Shown here piece after piece: positions 34,969 through 43,282 of a stretch of 64,000 nucleotides of DNA (positions within the stretch are counted from its first letter, which is position 1; each line of letters opens with the position of its first letter). The stretch is taken from NCBI GenBank assembly GCA_023446155.1, contig JAEXIT010000017.1, forward strand, positions 372,001-436,000. The letters are read 5' to 3'. This stretch comes from Bacteroidota bacterium. GTDB taxonomy: Bacteria; Bacteroidota; Bacteroidia; Flavobacteriales; Flavobacteriaceae. The notes under the pieces are model-generated. The model was given only the letters and a program-made list of their open reading frames with translations, did no database searches and was not told the origin of the DNA. The position numbers were made by a program, and so were the translations under genes.

Positions 34969-35577
34969 ATGAAACAAATTTTACTTACACTGGCAGGCGT
35001 ATTTTTTATAAATACTGCGCAAAGCCAGGAACTTTCCTATGGTTTGGTATTAGGAGGGAATTTTTATGAGGCAAATAACGGAAATGGAAGAAGTTCAATG
35101 GAATCCAAAGAAAATTTTAAAGCTAACTTAGGGGGCTATGTTGAATATGGTTTTACCAATAATATTGGGGTTAAAACCGAAATTACCTATACGAGCAAAA
35201 ATATTTCAACTACCAATATCAGTCCTTTACCAAAAACTGATTTTGAATTCAATTATATTGAAGTTTCTCCGGCATTTAAATACGATTTCGGAGACGAATA
35301 CCGAAAAGGATTTTATATGACATTAGGGCCACGTTTTTCGTTTATGACTTCGGCAAAATCTAAAGGAGAAGATGTTAAGGATTTGTTTGAAAAAATGGAT
35401 ATTGGCTTACAGTTGGGGTTAGGACAACGATTGTTACAATATTTCGATTTACAGGCAAAATTAGATTACGGAGCTACTCCATTTTTTCAAATTAAAGAGT
35501 TAGATGCTAAATCAAGCTTTTTGGGGGCGTATGTTTCCTTAAATATCGATTTAGAGCGAATGATCAATAAGAACTAA
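34969..35577 (+). CDS. PorT-like outer-membrane beta-barrel protein
   Basis: The 202-residue product starts at ATG 34969 with signal MKQILLTLAGVFFINTAQS. Longer frames from 34891 overlap the lipoprotein gene and lack a signal at their N-terminus. The barrel strands include LSYGLVLGGNFYEA, GYVEYGFTNNIGVKTEITY and a final AYVSLNIDLERMI. It follows the lipoprotein gene by 47 bases and its stop overlaps that of the converging DUF2971 gene. Confidence 0.88.
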   Translation: MKQILLTLAGVFFINTAQSQELSYGLVLGGNFYEANNGNGRSSMESKENFKANLGGYVEYGFTNNIGVKTEITYTSKNISTTNISPLPKTDFEFNYIEVSPAFKYDFGDEYRKGFYMTLGPRFSFMTSAKSKGEDVKDLFEKMDIGLQLGLGQRLLQYFDLQAKLDYGATPFFQIKELDAKSSFLGAYVSLNIDLERMINKN

Positions 35578-36275
35578 ATCAGGATATCGCTTTCCAGATC
35601 AGATTTTTCAATCTTAAAATCAAAACCGAGCTTGGCCACGAGTTCGGTTACCAGTTTTTTATACCAGTTTTCCGATTTCGGATGGATATAAATGGTTTCG
35701 ATCAGCGTATTAATATCAACATTGATTTTTAAACCTTCATTGATGGAAAGTTTTTGGGAAGTCACATCCGAAATAATCCGGATTTCCTTTTCATACTGAA
35801 AGCTTTTTCGTTTAAACAAAAACGGAAAGAACGCATCGTCAAAGGGGATGTACTCCTTTTTATAGTCGATATAGTTTACTTCGCCGATATATTGTTCAAA
35901 ATGTTTTTCCGGTGCCAGGGCCTCTTTTAAGCGGCCTATGGTCGACTGGATGGCCAGGCCTTCATTGTTTTTGGTGAAAATTTGCCACATCGCGAAAGAT
36001 TCGTATTCGTTGGTATGCCAACTGCTGATTACGACGTTTTCGCGATGTGACTTATAATATTGCAGGAATTTCGGGTTGTTCTCTGCTATTTTTTTTATCT
36101 CTTCAAAAGTAGGTTCGCTAAAAGTACCTTCATACTGATCTTCAAATTTATCCGACCGCGACATAAACATTTTTTGGTACAGCAACAGATCCAGAAATTT
36201 CGACAAATCGAGATACTTCCAGATAATGGTATCCGGGTTTTCAGGAAGTGTGATATTCGGACTCTGTCGGTACAT
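35574..36275 (-). CDS. DUF2971 family protein
   Basis: The 233-residue cytosolic protein carries DUF2971 hallmarks: WKYLDLSKFLDLL, MSRSDKFEDQYEG, VVISSWHTNEYESFAMWQIF and EGLAIQSTIGRLKEAL. Function is unknown. Members are often found near mobile or defence genes, but here it is the last gene of an envelope gene run, 7 bases after an ABC exporter. The frame is complete. Confidence 0.88.
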   Translation of the reverse strand: MYRQSPNITLPENPDTIIWKYLDLSKFLDLLLYQKMFMSRSDKFEDQYEGTFSEPTFEEIKKIAENNPKFLQYYKSHRENVVISSWHTNEYESFAMWQIFTKNNEGLAIQSTIGRLKEALAPEKHFEQYIGEVNYIDYKKEYIPFDDAFFPFLFKRKSFQYEKEIRIISDVTSQKLSINEGLKINVDINTLIETIYIHPKSENWYKKLVTELVAKLGFDFKIEKSDLESDILI

Positions 36276-36282
36276 AGGCTGT

Positions 36283-38109
36283 TTATTCGAACGATTGCAT
36301 CATCACCAATTTCGAATACGTTCCGTTTAGGGCCAACAATTCATCGTGGGTTCCCTGTTCTACGATTTCTCCTTTTTGCATTACTACGATCTTATCGGCT
36401 TTTTGAATAGTCGAAAGGCGGTGTGCAATAACGACCGAAGTTCGGTTTTGCATCATGTTTTCCAACGCCTGTTGTACCAAACGCTCGCTTTCGGTATCCA
36501 GAGCCGAAGTCGCTTCGTCCAGGATCATTATCGGCGGGTTTTTCAGTACGGCACGGGCGATAGATAAACGTTGTTTCTGACCACCGGAGAGTTTGTTTCC
36601 GCTATCTCCGATATTGGTGTCGATACCATTTGGCAGGTCTTTTACAAACTCATAGGCATTCGCTATTTTTAAAGCGGCAAGAATCTCATCGTCGGTAGCA
36701 TCCTGTTTGCCTAAAAGGATGTTGTTTTTTATCGTATCGTTAAACAAAATGCTGTCCTGTGTTACAAGTCCCATCAGACTGCGTAAGGCATGCAGATCGT
36801 AATCTTTGATATTGATGTTGTCAATTTTGATTTCACCTTCCTGTACGTCGTAAAAACGCGTTAATAAATTGGCAATGGTACTTTTTCCGGAACCGGATTG
36901 TCCTACCAAAGCTACGGTTTTACCTTTTGGTACTTCCAGTGAAAAGTTTTCCAAAACATTTTCATCTTCATAACGGAAGTTGATGTTTTCGATTATGATC
37001 GAATCGTCGAAAGTGGATTTTTGGATTGCGTCCGGCTTACTGGAGATAGGGTTTTCTTTTTCCAGGATTTCCAGAACCCGTTCGGCTGCGGCATTTCCTC
37101 GTTTGATATCGTACGATGCTTTCGAAATTGCTTTGGCCGGTGTTAGAATGTTATATGCCAATCCCATATAGGCGATAAATTGTGCGCCTAATAAAGTTTT
37201 TTCAACCAATACCATATGGCCGCCAAACCATAACAAAATGGCAATAACCATGATTCCCATAAATTCACTCACCGGTGACGCCATGTTCTGACGGTTCATG
37301 ATTTTGTTGGAAAGGCTAAAATAACGATCGGTGGAAGTGCTGAATTTTTTATTAAAATAATCTTCTGAAGTAAATCCTTTGATCACCTTTAATCCGCCCA
37401 GTGTTTCTTCCACGATGGATAAAAATATCCCTTGTTCCTGTTGTGCTACGGTCGACTGTTTTTTTAATCGTTTTCCAATTAGCGAAATCACAAAACCCGA
37501 AACCGGAATAAAAATAAACACGAAAATGGTCAGTTTTACACTAATGATGAGCATACCAATAATGGTAAAGATAATCGTTAGGGGTTCTTTGATGATCAGC
37601 TCCAGTATCGAAAGGTAGGAGCTTTGTACTTCTCCTACGTCCCAAGTGATACGGGAAATGGTATCGCCTTTTCGTTTTTCGGAAAAGAACGAAAGTGGTA
37701 ATTCCACGGCTTTTTTATACATCGCATTCCGAAGATCGCGTAGCATTCCGTTGCGAAGGAATGTCGCGAAAAATAGTGCCAGATAGTTAAAAAGGTTCTT
37801 TAATAAGAAAATAGAAATGATGATCACAACCAATATTCCCAAGGTGTAATCGATACCTTTGGCTTCGGAAGTGGTGGTAACAAAATAATTAAAATAATCT
37901 TCACCAAATGCTTTGATGTTTTCGATGCCGGTATATTGTGGTGCTTCGGTGATTTTTTTGGTTTCTCCGAATAATACCGACAACATCGGGATCAGGGCCA
38001 TAAACGATATGGTGCTGAATAAAGCATACAGGATATTGAACGCAATATTCAGGTAAGCGTATTTTAAATAAGGGATCGCAAAGCGAAAAATTTGTTTAAA
38101 GTAGGTCAT
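36283..38109 (-). CDS. ABC exporter, fused permease/ATPase (MsbA-like)
   Basis: The 608-residue half-transporter has six membrane helices (about 15-315) and an ATPase domain with Walker A GQSGSGKST, signature LSGGQKQR, Walker B IMILDEATSALD and the His switch IAHRLSTIQKADK. The layout matches lipid A flippases and multidrug exporters, and it would act as a homodimer. It lies one base after the phosphohexomutase stop, which ties it to sugar or lipid precursor metabolism. The substrate is not proven. Confidence 0.93.
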   Translation of the reverse strand: MTYFKQIFRFAIPYLKYAYLNIAFNILYALFSTISFMALIPMLSVLFGETKKITEAPQYTGIENIKAFGEDYFNYFVTTTSEAKGIDYTLGILVVIIISIFLLKNLFNYLALFFATFLRNGMLRDLRNAMYKKAVELPLSFFSEKRKGDTISRITWDVGEVQSSYLSILELIIKEPLTIIFTIIGMLIISVKLTIFVFIFIPVSGFVISLIGKRLKKQSTVAQQEQGIFLSIVEETLGGLKVIKGFTSEDYFNKKFSTSTDRYFSLSNKIMNRQNMASPVSEFMGIMVIAILLWFGGHMVLVEKTLLGAQFIAYMGLAYNILTPAKAISKASYDIKRGNAAAERVLEILEKENPISSKPDAIQKSTFDDSIIIENINFRYEDENVLENFSLEVPKGKTVALVGQSGSGKSTIANLLTRFYDVQEGEIKIDNINIKDYDLHALRSLMGLVTQDSILFNDTIKNNILLGKQDATDDEILAALKIANAYEFVKDLPNGIDTNIGDSGNKLSGGQKQRLSIARAVLKNPPIMILDEATSALDTESERLVQQALENMMQNRTSVVIAHRLSTIQKADKIVVMQKGEIVEQGTHDELLALNGTYSKLVMMQSFE

Positions 38110-38110
38110 T

Positions 38111-39841
38111 TTATGATAAATTCATTCCTGTAATAATGCTCTCGATTTTATCGTCCAGGAATTCTTCCGCAGCGGCAATTTCGTCGAGACTTTCTATTCG
38201 CGCATTCACGCTAAAATAGAATTTGATTTTAGGCTCCGTACCACTTGGGCGGGCGCATATTTTACTGCCGTCTTCCAGATAGTAAATCAGTACGTTCGAT
38301 TTCGGAATATCCAGTGTTCCGGTTTCTCCGGTAAACATGTTTTTGGTGGTCGAGTTTTGATAATCTTCTACAAAAATTACGCGTTCTCCATTGATTTCTT
38401 CAAGTGGATTGTTTCGTAGATCAGACATCATCTTTTTGATTTCGTTCGCACCGTCCATTCCTTTTTTGGTAATCGAAATCAGGTGTTCTTTATAAAAACC
38501 GAAATCCACATACATTTGTAATAACTCCTGGTATAAGGAACTTCCGTTGGCTTTTGCCTGAGCGGCGATTTCACACACTAAAAGGGTAGCGGTAACGGCA
38601 TCTTTATCGCGAACCGCATCGCCGGCCATAAAGCCAAAGCTTTCTTCACCACCACCGATAAATTGCTGTTCCGGGAAATCTTTGATCATTTTGGCGATCC
38701 ATTTGAAACCGGTTAATCCGACTTTGCATTCGATTCCGTAAACATCGGCCAATTCCAGCATCATCGGTGTTGATACAATGGTCGATCCGATAAATTCGGT
38801 TCCGGTAATACGGTCTTGTTTTTTCCACTGTTCTAATAGAAAATGTGTCATCAGTACCATCGACTGATTTCCGTTTAGTAAAACCAGTTCCCCTTCGGTA
38901 TTGCGTACAGCAATACCCAGTCGGTCGCTATCCGGATCGGTTCCGATTACGATATCGGCTCCGTTTTTTTCGGCCAATGCCAATGCCATGGTCAACGCTT
39001 CCGGTTCTTCCGGGTTTGGCGATTTTACCGTTGGAAAATCCCCGTTGGGTTCGGCTTGTTCTTTAACGATGGCGACATTCGTATAACCGGCTTTTTCCAA
39101 TACATCCGGAACCAGTTTGATGGATGTTCCGTGTAGTGAGGTAAAAACGATTTTTAATTTTTCTTTTGCCGATGCCGGCGTATTAAAACTACCATTTTCG
39201 ATAGCCGAATTAATAAAAGCTTCGTCTACGGCAGTGTCGATATATTCGATCAGGTCGTTATTCGCTTCAAATTTTATCTGATCGTACTGTAGCGCTTCAA
39301 TAGTTTGTATGATCTCATGATCTTGTGGCGGAACCAATTGGCCGCCATCTTGCCAGTACACTTTATAACCGTTGTATTCCGGCGGATTGTGTGAAGCGGT
39401 TAGTACAATTCCAGCATGACATTCCAGGTGTTTTACGGTAAACGATAACTCCGGTGTGGGACGCATATCCGAAAATAAAAATACTTTGATACCATTGGCC
39501 GAAAATACGTCGGCAACCACCTTGGCTAGTGTATCGCTGTTATGACGACAGTCGTAGGCAATAGCAACTTTAAGCGTTTCACCCGGGAACGATTTTTTTA
39601 AATAATCGGATAATCCCTGTGTGTTTTTTCCTAAGGTATATTTGTTGATTCTATTGGTGCCAACCCCCATGATGCCGCGCATTCCTCCGGTACCAAATTC
39701 CAGGTTTTTGTAAAAACTATCTTCCAGTTCTTTTGGGGAAGACGTCATCATTTCCTTGATTTTTTCCTGAGTTTCCGAATCAAATACCGGACTGTTAAGC
39801 CAGATATTGACTTTATCGAGTAGCTGCTGTTCGATGTGCAT
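38111..39841 (-). CDS. Phosphohexomutase (phosphoglucomutase/phosphomannomutase)
   Basis: The 576-residue enzyme has the phosphoserine loop GIVLTASHNPPEYNGYKVYW, the metal-binding loop GTDPDSDRLGIAV, the sugar-binding GGGEESFGF and the phosphate-binding CARPSGTEPKIKFYF. It interconverts hexose 1- and 6-phosphates. The length and GTDPDSDRLG loop suit the PGM/PMM family that works on glucose or mannose. It lies in the middle of a run of envelope genes, so it probably feeds sugar nucleotides for surface glycans. Confidence 0.94.
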   Translation of the reverse strand: MHIEQQLLDKVNIWLNSPVFDSETQEKIKEMMTSSPKELEDSFYKNLEFGTGGMRGIMGVGTNRINKYTLGKNTQGLSDYLKKSFPGETLKVAIAYDCRHNSDTLAKVVADVFSANGIKVFLFSDMRPTPELSFTVKHLECHAGIVLTASHNPPEYNGYKVYWQDGGQLVPPQDHEIIQTIEALQYDQIKFEANNDLIEYIDTAVDEAFINSAIENGSFNTPASAKEKLKIVFTSLHGTSIKLVPDVLEKAGYTNVAIVKEQAEPNGDFPTVKSPNPEEPEALTMALALAEKNGADIVIGTDPDSDRLGIAVRNTEGELVLLNGNQSMVLMTHFLLEQWKKQDRITGTEFIGSTIVSTPMMLELADVYGIECKVGLTGFKWIAKMIKDFPEQQFIGGGEESFGFMAGDAVRDKDAVTATLLVCEIAAQAKANGSSLYQELLQMYVDFGFYKEHLISITKKGMDGANEIKKMMSDLRNNPLEEINGERVIFVEDYQNSTTKNMFTGETGTLDIPKSNVLIYYLEDGSKICARPSGTEPKIKFYFSVNARIESLDEIAAAEEFLDDKIESIITGMNLS

Positions 39842-39867
39842 GTTACTTTTTTTTATGTTGTTATAAA

Positions 39868-40824
39868 CTAGATATTAACCTTTTCGGCAATTTTATAGCG
39901 TTCTTCGTTGTTTTTGGTACGGAGAATGATTTCGCCTAAAAAGCCGGCTAAAAATAGTTGTGTTCCAATGATCATGGTAGTTAGAGCAATATAAAACCAC
40001 GGGTTGCTGGTTACTAAAATAGTGTGTTGGTGGTGATAGAGTCGGAATAGTTTGATAAAACCGATATATCCGGCTGCTAAAAAACCGATGGTAAACATCA
40101 GTACGCCCAAAGCGCCAAACAGGTGCATGGGTCTTTTTCCAAAGCGGGATAAAAACCAGATGGTAATCAGATCGAGAAAGCCGTTGATAAAACGTTCCAT
40201 TCCGAATTTGGTTGCGCCGTATTTTCGGGCCTGGTGAATCACAACCTTTTCGCCGATTTTGGCAAAACCGGCATTCTTGGCCAGTACCGGGATATAACGA
40301 TGCATTTCGCCGGAAACCTCGATGTTTTTAATCACGACGTTTTTATACGCCTTCAGTCCGCAATTAAAATCATTTAACTGGACACCCGATGTTTTTCGAG
40401 CCGCCCAGTTAAACAATTTGGAAGGTAAATTTTTGGCTACGACCGAATCGTAACGTTTCTTTTTCCAACCCGACACAAGGTCGAACTGTTGGTTGGTAAT
40501 CATATGATATAACTCCGGAATCTCGTCGGGACTGTCCTGTAAATCGGCATCCATGGTGATGATCACATCTCCTTGCGCCTTTGCAAAACCGGCATGGAGT
40601 GCCTGCGATTTTCCGTAATTCCTTAAAAATCGGATTCCTTTTACATTGGGATCCTGAGCCGATAAGGTTTCAATCAGCTTCCAGGAATTATCGGTACTGC
40701 CGTCGTCAATAAAAATCACTTCGTAGGAGAAGTGGTTGGCTGTCATGACACGGACAATCCAGGAATGCAGTTCCGGGAGCGATTCGCTCTCGTTTAATAA
40801 AGGAATTATTATGGATAAATTCAT
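39868..40824 (-). CDS. Family 2 glycosyltransferase with C-terminal membrane helices (DPM1/ArnC-like)
   Basis: The 318-residue protein has the GT2 catalytic domain (about 1-220) with IIPLLNESESLPEL, EVIFIDDGSTDNSW and the DXD-like MDADLQDSPDEIPE, then two C-terminal membrane helices (about 230-250 and 268-290). This arrangement is found in polyprenyl-phosphate sugar transferases of the GtrB/ArnC type, which load a lipid carrier with glucose, mannose or aminoarabinose. It sits between DUF4199 and the mutase on the same strand. Confidence 0.92.
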   Translation of the reverse strand: MNLSIIIPLLNESESLPELHSWIVRVMTANHFSYEVIFIDDGSTDNSWKLIETLSAQDPNVKGIRFLRNYGKSQALHAGFAKAQGDVIITMDADLQDSPDEIPELYHMITNQQFDLVSGWKKKRYDSVVAKNLPSKLFNWAARKTSGVQLNDFNCGLKAYKNVVIKNIEVSGEMHRYIPVLAKNAGFAKIGEKVVIHQARKYGATKFGMERFINGFLDLITIWFLSRFGKRPMHLFGALGVLMFTIGFLAAGYIGFIKLFRLYHHQHTILVTSNPWFYIALTTMIIGTQLFLAGFLGEIILRTKNNEERYKIAEKVNI

Positions 40825-40832
40825 TTAATTTT

Positions 40833-41360
40833 TTATTCTAAAGTATTGGTTTTGTTTTTGAAAATCAACGCTAGGATAGCACCAAAAATGGCACTGAAAA
40901 CAAAACTGAAAACCAATCCTTTTAACTGGTTTGCGATACTGTAATTGTCAGTTTCTTTCATTTTTTCAACCGTCTCTTTTATGGCAGCAGTAGGCGTGTT
41001 GAATTTTTTAAGCATGTTAACAGTGTATTCGATAGACATTTGGCTGATGGTTTCCTTAGCCGACGGATCGATAACATTAAAAAGAATGATGTTGAAAACC
41101 ACCCCTAAAACAGCACCGATAGCCGCAGCGATAAAGTAAACGGTAAACGCCTCTTTAAAAGTGATACCGCCCAGTTCTTTTTTGGTTTTAGAAAGTAAAA
41201 TGACTCCTAAAATGATGTAAATGATAATGCTTGCAATTCCGATCCAGGGATTAACAAATAGCGATACGTCAATGGCATAAATTAAAGTAGTGACCAGGAT
41301 GGAAAATACACCCATTATGATACCAAAATTAATCCCGTTTTTTTTGATTGTAGCATTCAT
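40833..41360 (-). CDS. DUF4199 membrane protein
   Basis: The 175-residue inner-membrane protein has four hydrophobic segments and the DUF4199 pattern (GINFGIIMGVFSILVTTLIY, then GGITFKEAFTVYFIAAAIGA). Function is unknown; it occurs across Bacteroidota, often next to GT2 genes, as here (8-base gap). It is the first gene of the run down to DUF2971. A lone TAnnTTTG box (TATATTTG, 41397-41390) lies upstream without an obvious -33 element. Confidence 0.9.
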   Translation of the reverse strand: MNATIKKNGINFGIIMGVFSILVTTLIYAIDVSLFVNPWIGIASIIIYIILGVILLSKTKKELGGITFKEAFTVYFIAAAIGAVLGVVFNIILFNVIDPSAKETISQMSIEYTVNMLKKFNTPTAAIKETVEKMKETDNYSIANQLKGLVFSFVFSAIFGAILALIFKNKTNTLE

Positions 41361-41464
41361 AAAAATTTAGTTTTTGGTTAATTAATTTACAAATATAAGA
41401 ATTACCTTTATAGGAGCGTTAAAAAATATAAACGGTAAGGATTCAAAAAAAACCGGAGAAAGAT

Positions 41465-41493
41465 TTGATATTTCGAAATTAGTTGTACATTTG
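41465..41493 (+). promoter_or_regulatory. Promoter of the L31 gene
   Basis: TTG (41465-41467), 18 bases, TACATTTG (41486-41493), one of the best matches to the consensus in the window. Confidence 0.7.
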
Positions 41494-41499
41494 CAGCCT

Positions 41500-41602
41500 G
41501 AAATAAAAAAGATTATAAACAAAAAGTTGTAGCACGTTTATACCTTTTTGAAACATAAAAGCTTCAAAACGGGGTACAACCACAAATAAAAAGATTTACA
41601 TT
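41500..41602 (+). promoter_or_regulatory. Structured mRNA leader of L31
   Basis: The long leader of about 103 bases contains nested pairing. GTTGTA (41526-41531) can pair with TACAAC (41575-41580), and within it TTTTGAA (41546-41552) pairs with TTCAAAA (41563-41569). Such leaders in other phyla let a ribosomal protein repress its own translation. For this case it is a hypothesis from pairing alone. Confidence 0.35.
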
Positions 41603-41854
41603 ATGAAAAAAGGAATTCACCCAGAAAATTACAGATTGGTAGCATTTAAAGATATGTCAAATGAGGACGTATTCATTACTAAATCTACTGTAGATACTAA
41701 AGAAACAATTGAAGTTGATGGTGTTGAATATCCAGTGTTTAAAATGGAGATTTCAAGAACATCTCACCCATTCTACACAGGTAAATCGAAACTTATCGAT
41801 ACGGCTGGACGTATTGATAAATTCAAAAACAAATACGCTAAATTTAGTAAGTAA
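41603..41854 (+). CDS. rpmE2: 50S ribosomal protein L31, type B
   Basis: The 83-residue protein starts with MKKGIHPENYRLVAFKDMSN and contains SRTSHPFYTGKSKLIDTAGRIDKF, the type B L31 pattern. It lacks the CxxC zinc ribbon of type A L31, so it is the zinc-independent form. Codon use is that of an abundant protein. A long structured leader and a strong promoter precede it, and a terminator follows. Confidence 0.97.
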   Translation: MKKGIHPENYRLVAFKDMSNEDVFITKSTVDTKETIEVDGVEYPVFKMEISRTSHPFYTGKSKLIDTAGRIDKFKNKYAKFSK

Positions 41855-41875
41855 TAAGTGTTCAAAATTTATAAG

Positions 41876-41903
41876 AAGCTTCCCATTCGGGAAGCTTTTT
41901 TTA
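41876..41903 (+). terminator. Terminator of the L31 gene
   Basis: The stem AAGCTTCCC/GGGAAGCTT with loop ATTC is followed by a T run, 21 bases past the stop. Confidence 0.85.
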
Positions 41904-41961
41904 TTTTTATATCTGACGGAAAACTTTGTAACTTTGGTAACGAATCATACGGTAATAACAA

Positions 41962-43131
41962 ATGAACTATATCCTTTTTGACGGAGCGGTCCGACAGGCG
42001 CTGCTTCCTTTTACGTTTACCCGGCCCGTAGCCGACATCCGGATTGGAATCCTGACCATCCGCGAAAAATGGGAAAAATACCTCGGGTATACGACCACCA
42101 CGATCACGGAAGAATACCTGATGGAAAAATTCCCCATGGTGGAAATGCAGGAAAATATTATGATCAACGCTTCGTTTCTTCCGAATGAAATCCTAACGGA
42201 GATGATTACCAACTTGGAGCCCAATCAGGCGATTTTTCACCATGAGGATGTGATTGCGTTCTATACACAGGATTCGCAGGAAGAAGTGGATTTCGATACT
42301 TATGAGATTATAGACTATACCAACGACTGTATCAAGATTGAGCATACGTGGGATATTTTTAAAAAAAATGACAGCGCTTTACGCGAAGATTTCGAATTGC
42401 TCACGGAAGGTCGTACTTCACAACCGATTCCAAAAAGTGTGAATGTAATCGCACCGGAAAACATCTTTATCGAAGAAGGAGCCAAACTGGAATTTGTAAC
42501 CTTAAACGCAGCCACGGGGCCGATTTATATCGGGAAAAATGCCGAGATTATGGAAGGAACCGTTATCCGCGGACCTTTTGCATTGGGCGAAGAAGCGGTG
42601 GTAAAGCTGGCTACGAAAATATATGGCGCGACAACTGTTGGTCCGCATTGTAGAGTAGGTGGTGAAATTAGTAATTCGGTATTATTTGGGTATTCCAATA
42701 AAGGGCATGATGGCTTTTTAGGAAATTCCGTTTTGGGTGAATGGTGTAATATGGGTGCGGATAGTAATAATTCGAACCTGAAAAACAACTACGAAGAAGT
42801 GAAATTATGGAGCTATGAAACCGAAGCCATGGAGAAAACCGGCTTACAGTTTTGTGGTTTAATGATGGGTGATCATAGCAAATGCGGTATCAATACGATG
42901 TTTAATACCGGTACGGTAGTGGGCGTATGTGCGAATATTTATGGCGGCGGATTTCCGAAAAATTTTATACCGAGTTTTTCATGGGGTGGCGCCGACGGAT
43001 TTACGGAGTACATTCCGGAAAAAGCATTTGCCACAGCCGAAAACGTAATGTCGCGACGCCATGTGGACTTTACCGCACAAGATCAGGCAATATTGGAGCA
43101 TGTATTTGAAGAAACAGCAAAATGGCGCTAA
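41962..43131 (+). CDS. GlmU-like sugar nucleotidyltransferase/acyltransferase fusion
   Basis: The 389-residue protein starts with NYILFDGAVRQALLPFTFTR, a diverged nucleotidyltransferase domain (about 1-190), and continues into a left-handed beta-helix (about 195-385) with hexapeptide repeats such as GTVIRGPFALGEEAVVKLAT and GVCANIYGGGFPKNF. It is the Bacteroidota GlmU variant (TIGR03991-type). It is thought to make UDP-GlcNAc from glucosamine-1-phosphate, although the nucleotidyltransferase core is poorly conserved with classical GlmU. A TAACTTTG box lies at 41929-41936. Confidence 0.9.
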   Translation: MNYILFDGAVRQALLPFTFTRPVADIRIGILTIREKWEKYLGYTTTTITEEYLMEKFPMVEMQENIMINASFLPNEILTEMITNLEPNQAIFHHEDVIAFYTQDSQEEVDFDTYEIIDYTNDCIKIEHTWDIFKKNDSALREDFELLTEGRTSQPIPKSVNVIAPENIFIEEGAKLEFVTLNAATGPIYIGKNAEIMEGTVIRGPFALGEEAVVKLATKIYGATTVGPHCRVGGEISNSVLFGYSNKGHDGFLGNSVLGEWCNMGADSNNSNLKNNYEEVKLWSYETEAMEKTGLQFCGLMMGDHSKCGINTMFNTGTVVGVCANIYGGGFPKNFIPSFSWGGADGFTEYIPEKAFATAENVMSRRHVDFTAQDQAILEHVFEETAKWR

Positions 43132-43155
43132 ACCATTTTTTAGAATAAATCTGAG

Positions 43156-43189
43156 AAACCACAACTGTGTGAAACGGTTGTGGTTTTTT
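43156..43189 (+). terminator. Terminator of the GlmU-like gene
   Basis: The 10-bp stem AAACCACAAC/GTTGTGGTTT is followed by T's, 25 bases past the stop. Confidence 0.8.
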
Positions 43190-43282
43190 GTTGGGTGTTG
43201 TTGCAAATTTAACGCAACACTGGGAGAAGTCTTTAAAATAAGCCTTATCTTTAAAGGACAGTAATTCAAAAATAATCTTACA

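Noticed and set aside
35574..36275. DUF2971 as part of a defence island
   Set aside because: No nuclease, methyltransferase, toxin or mobile gene is nearby; it ends a run of envelope genes.
41526..41580. A metabolite riboswitch in the L31 leader
   Set aside because: I see pairing, but no recognisable aptamer of a known class; a ribosomal protein leader is the simpler idea.
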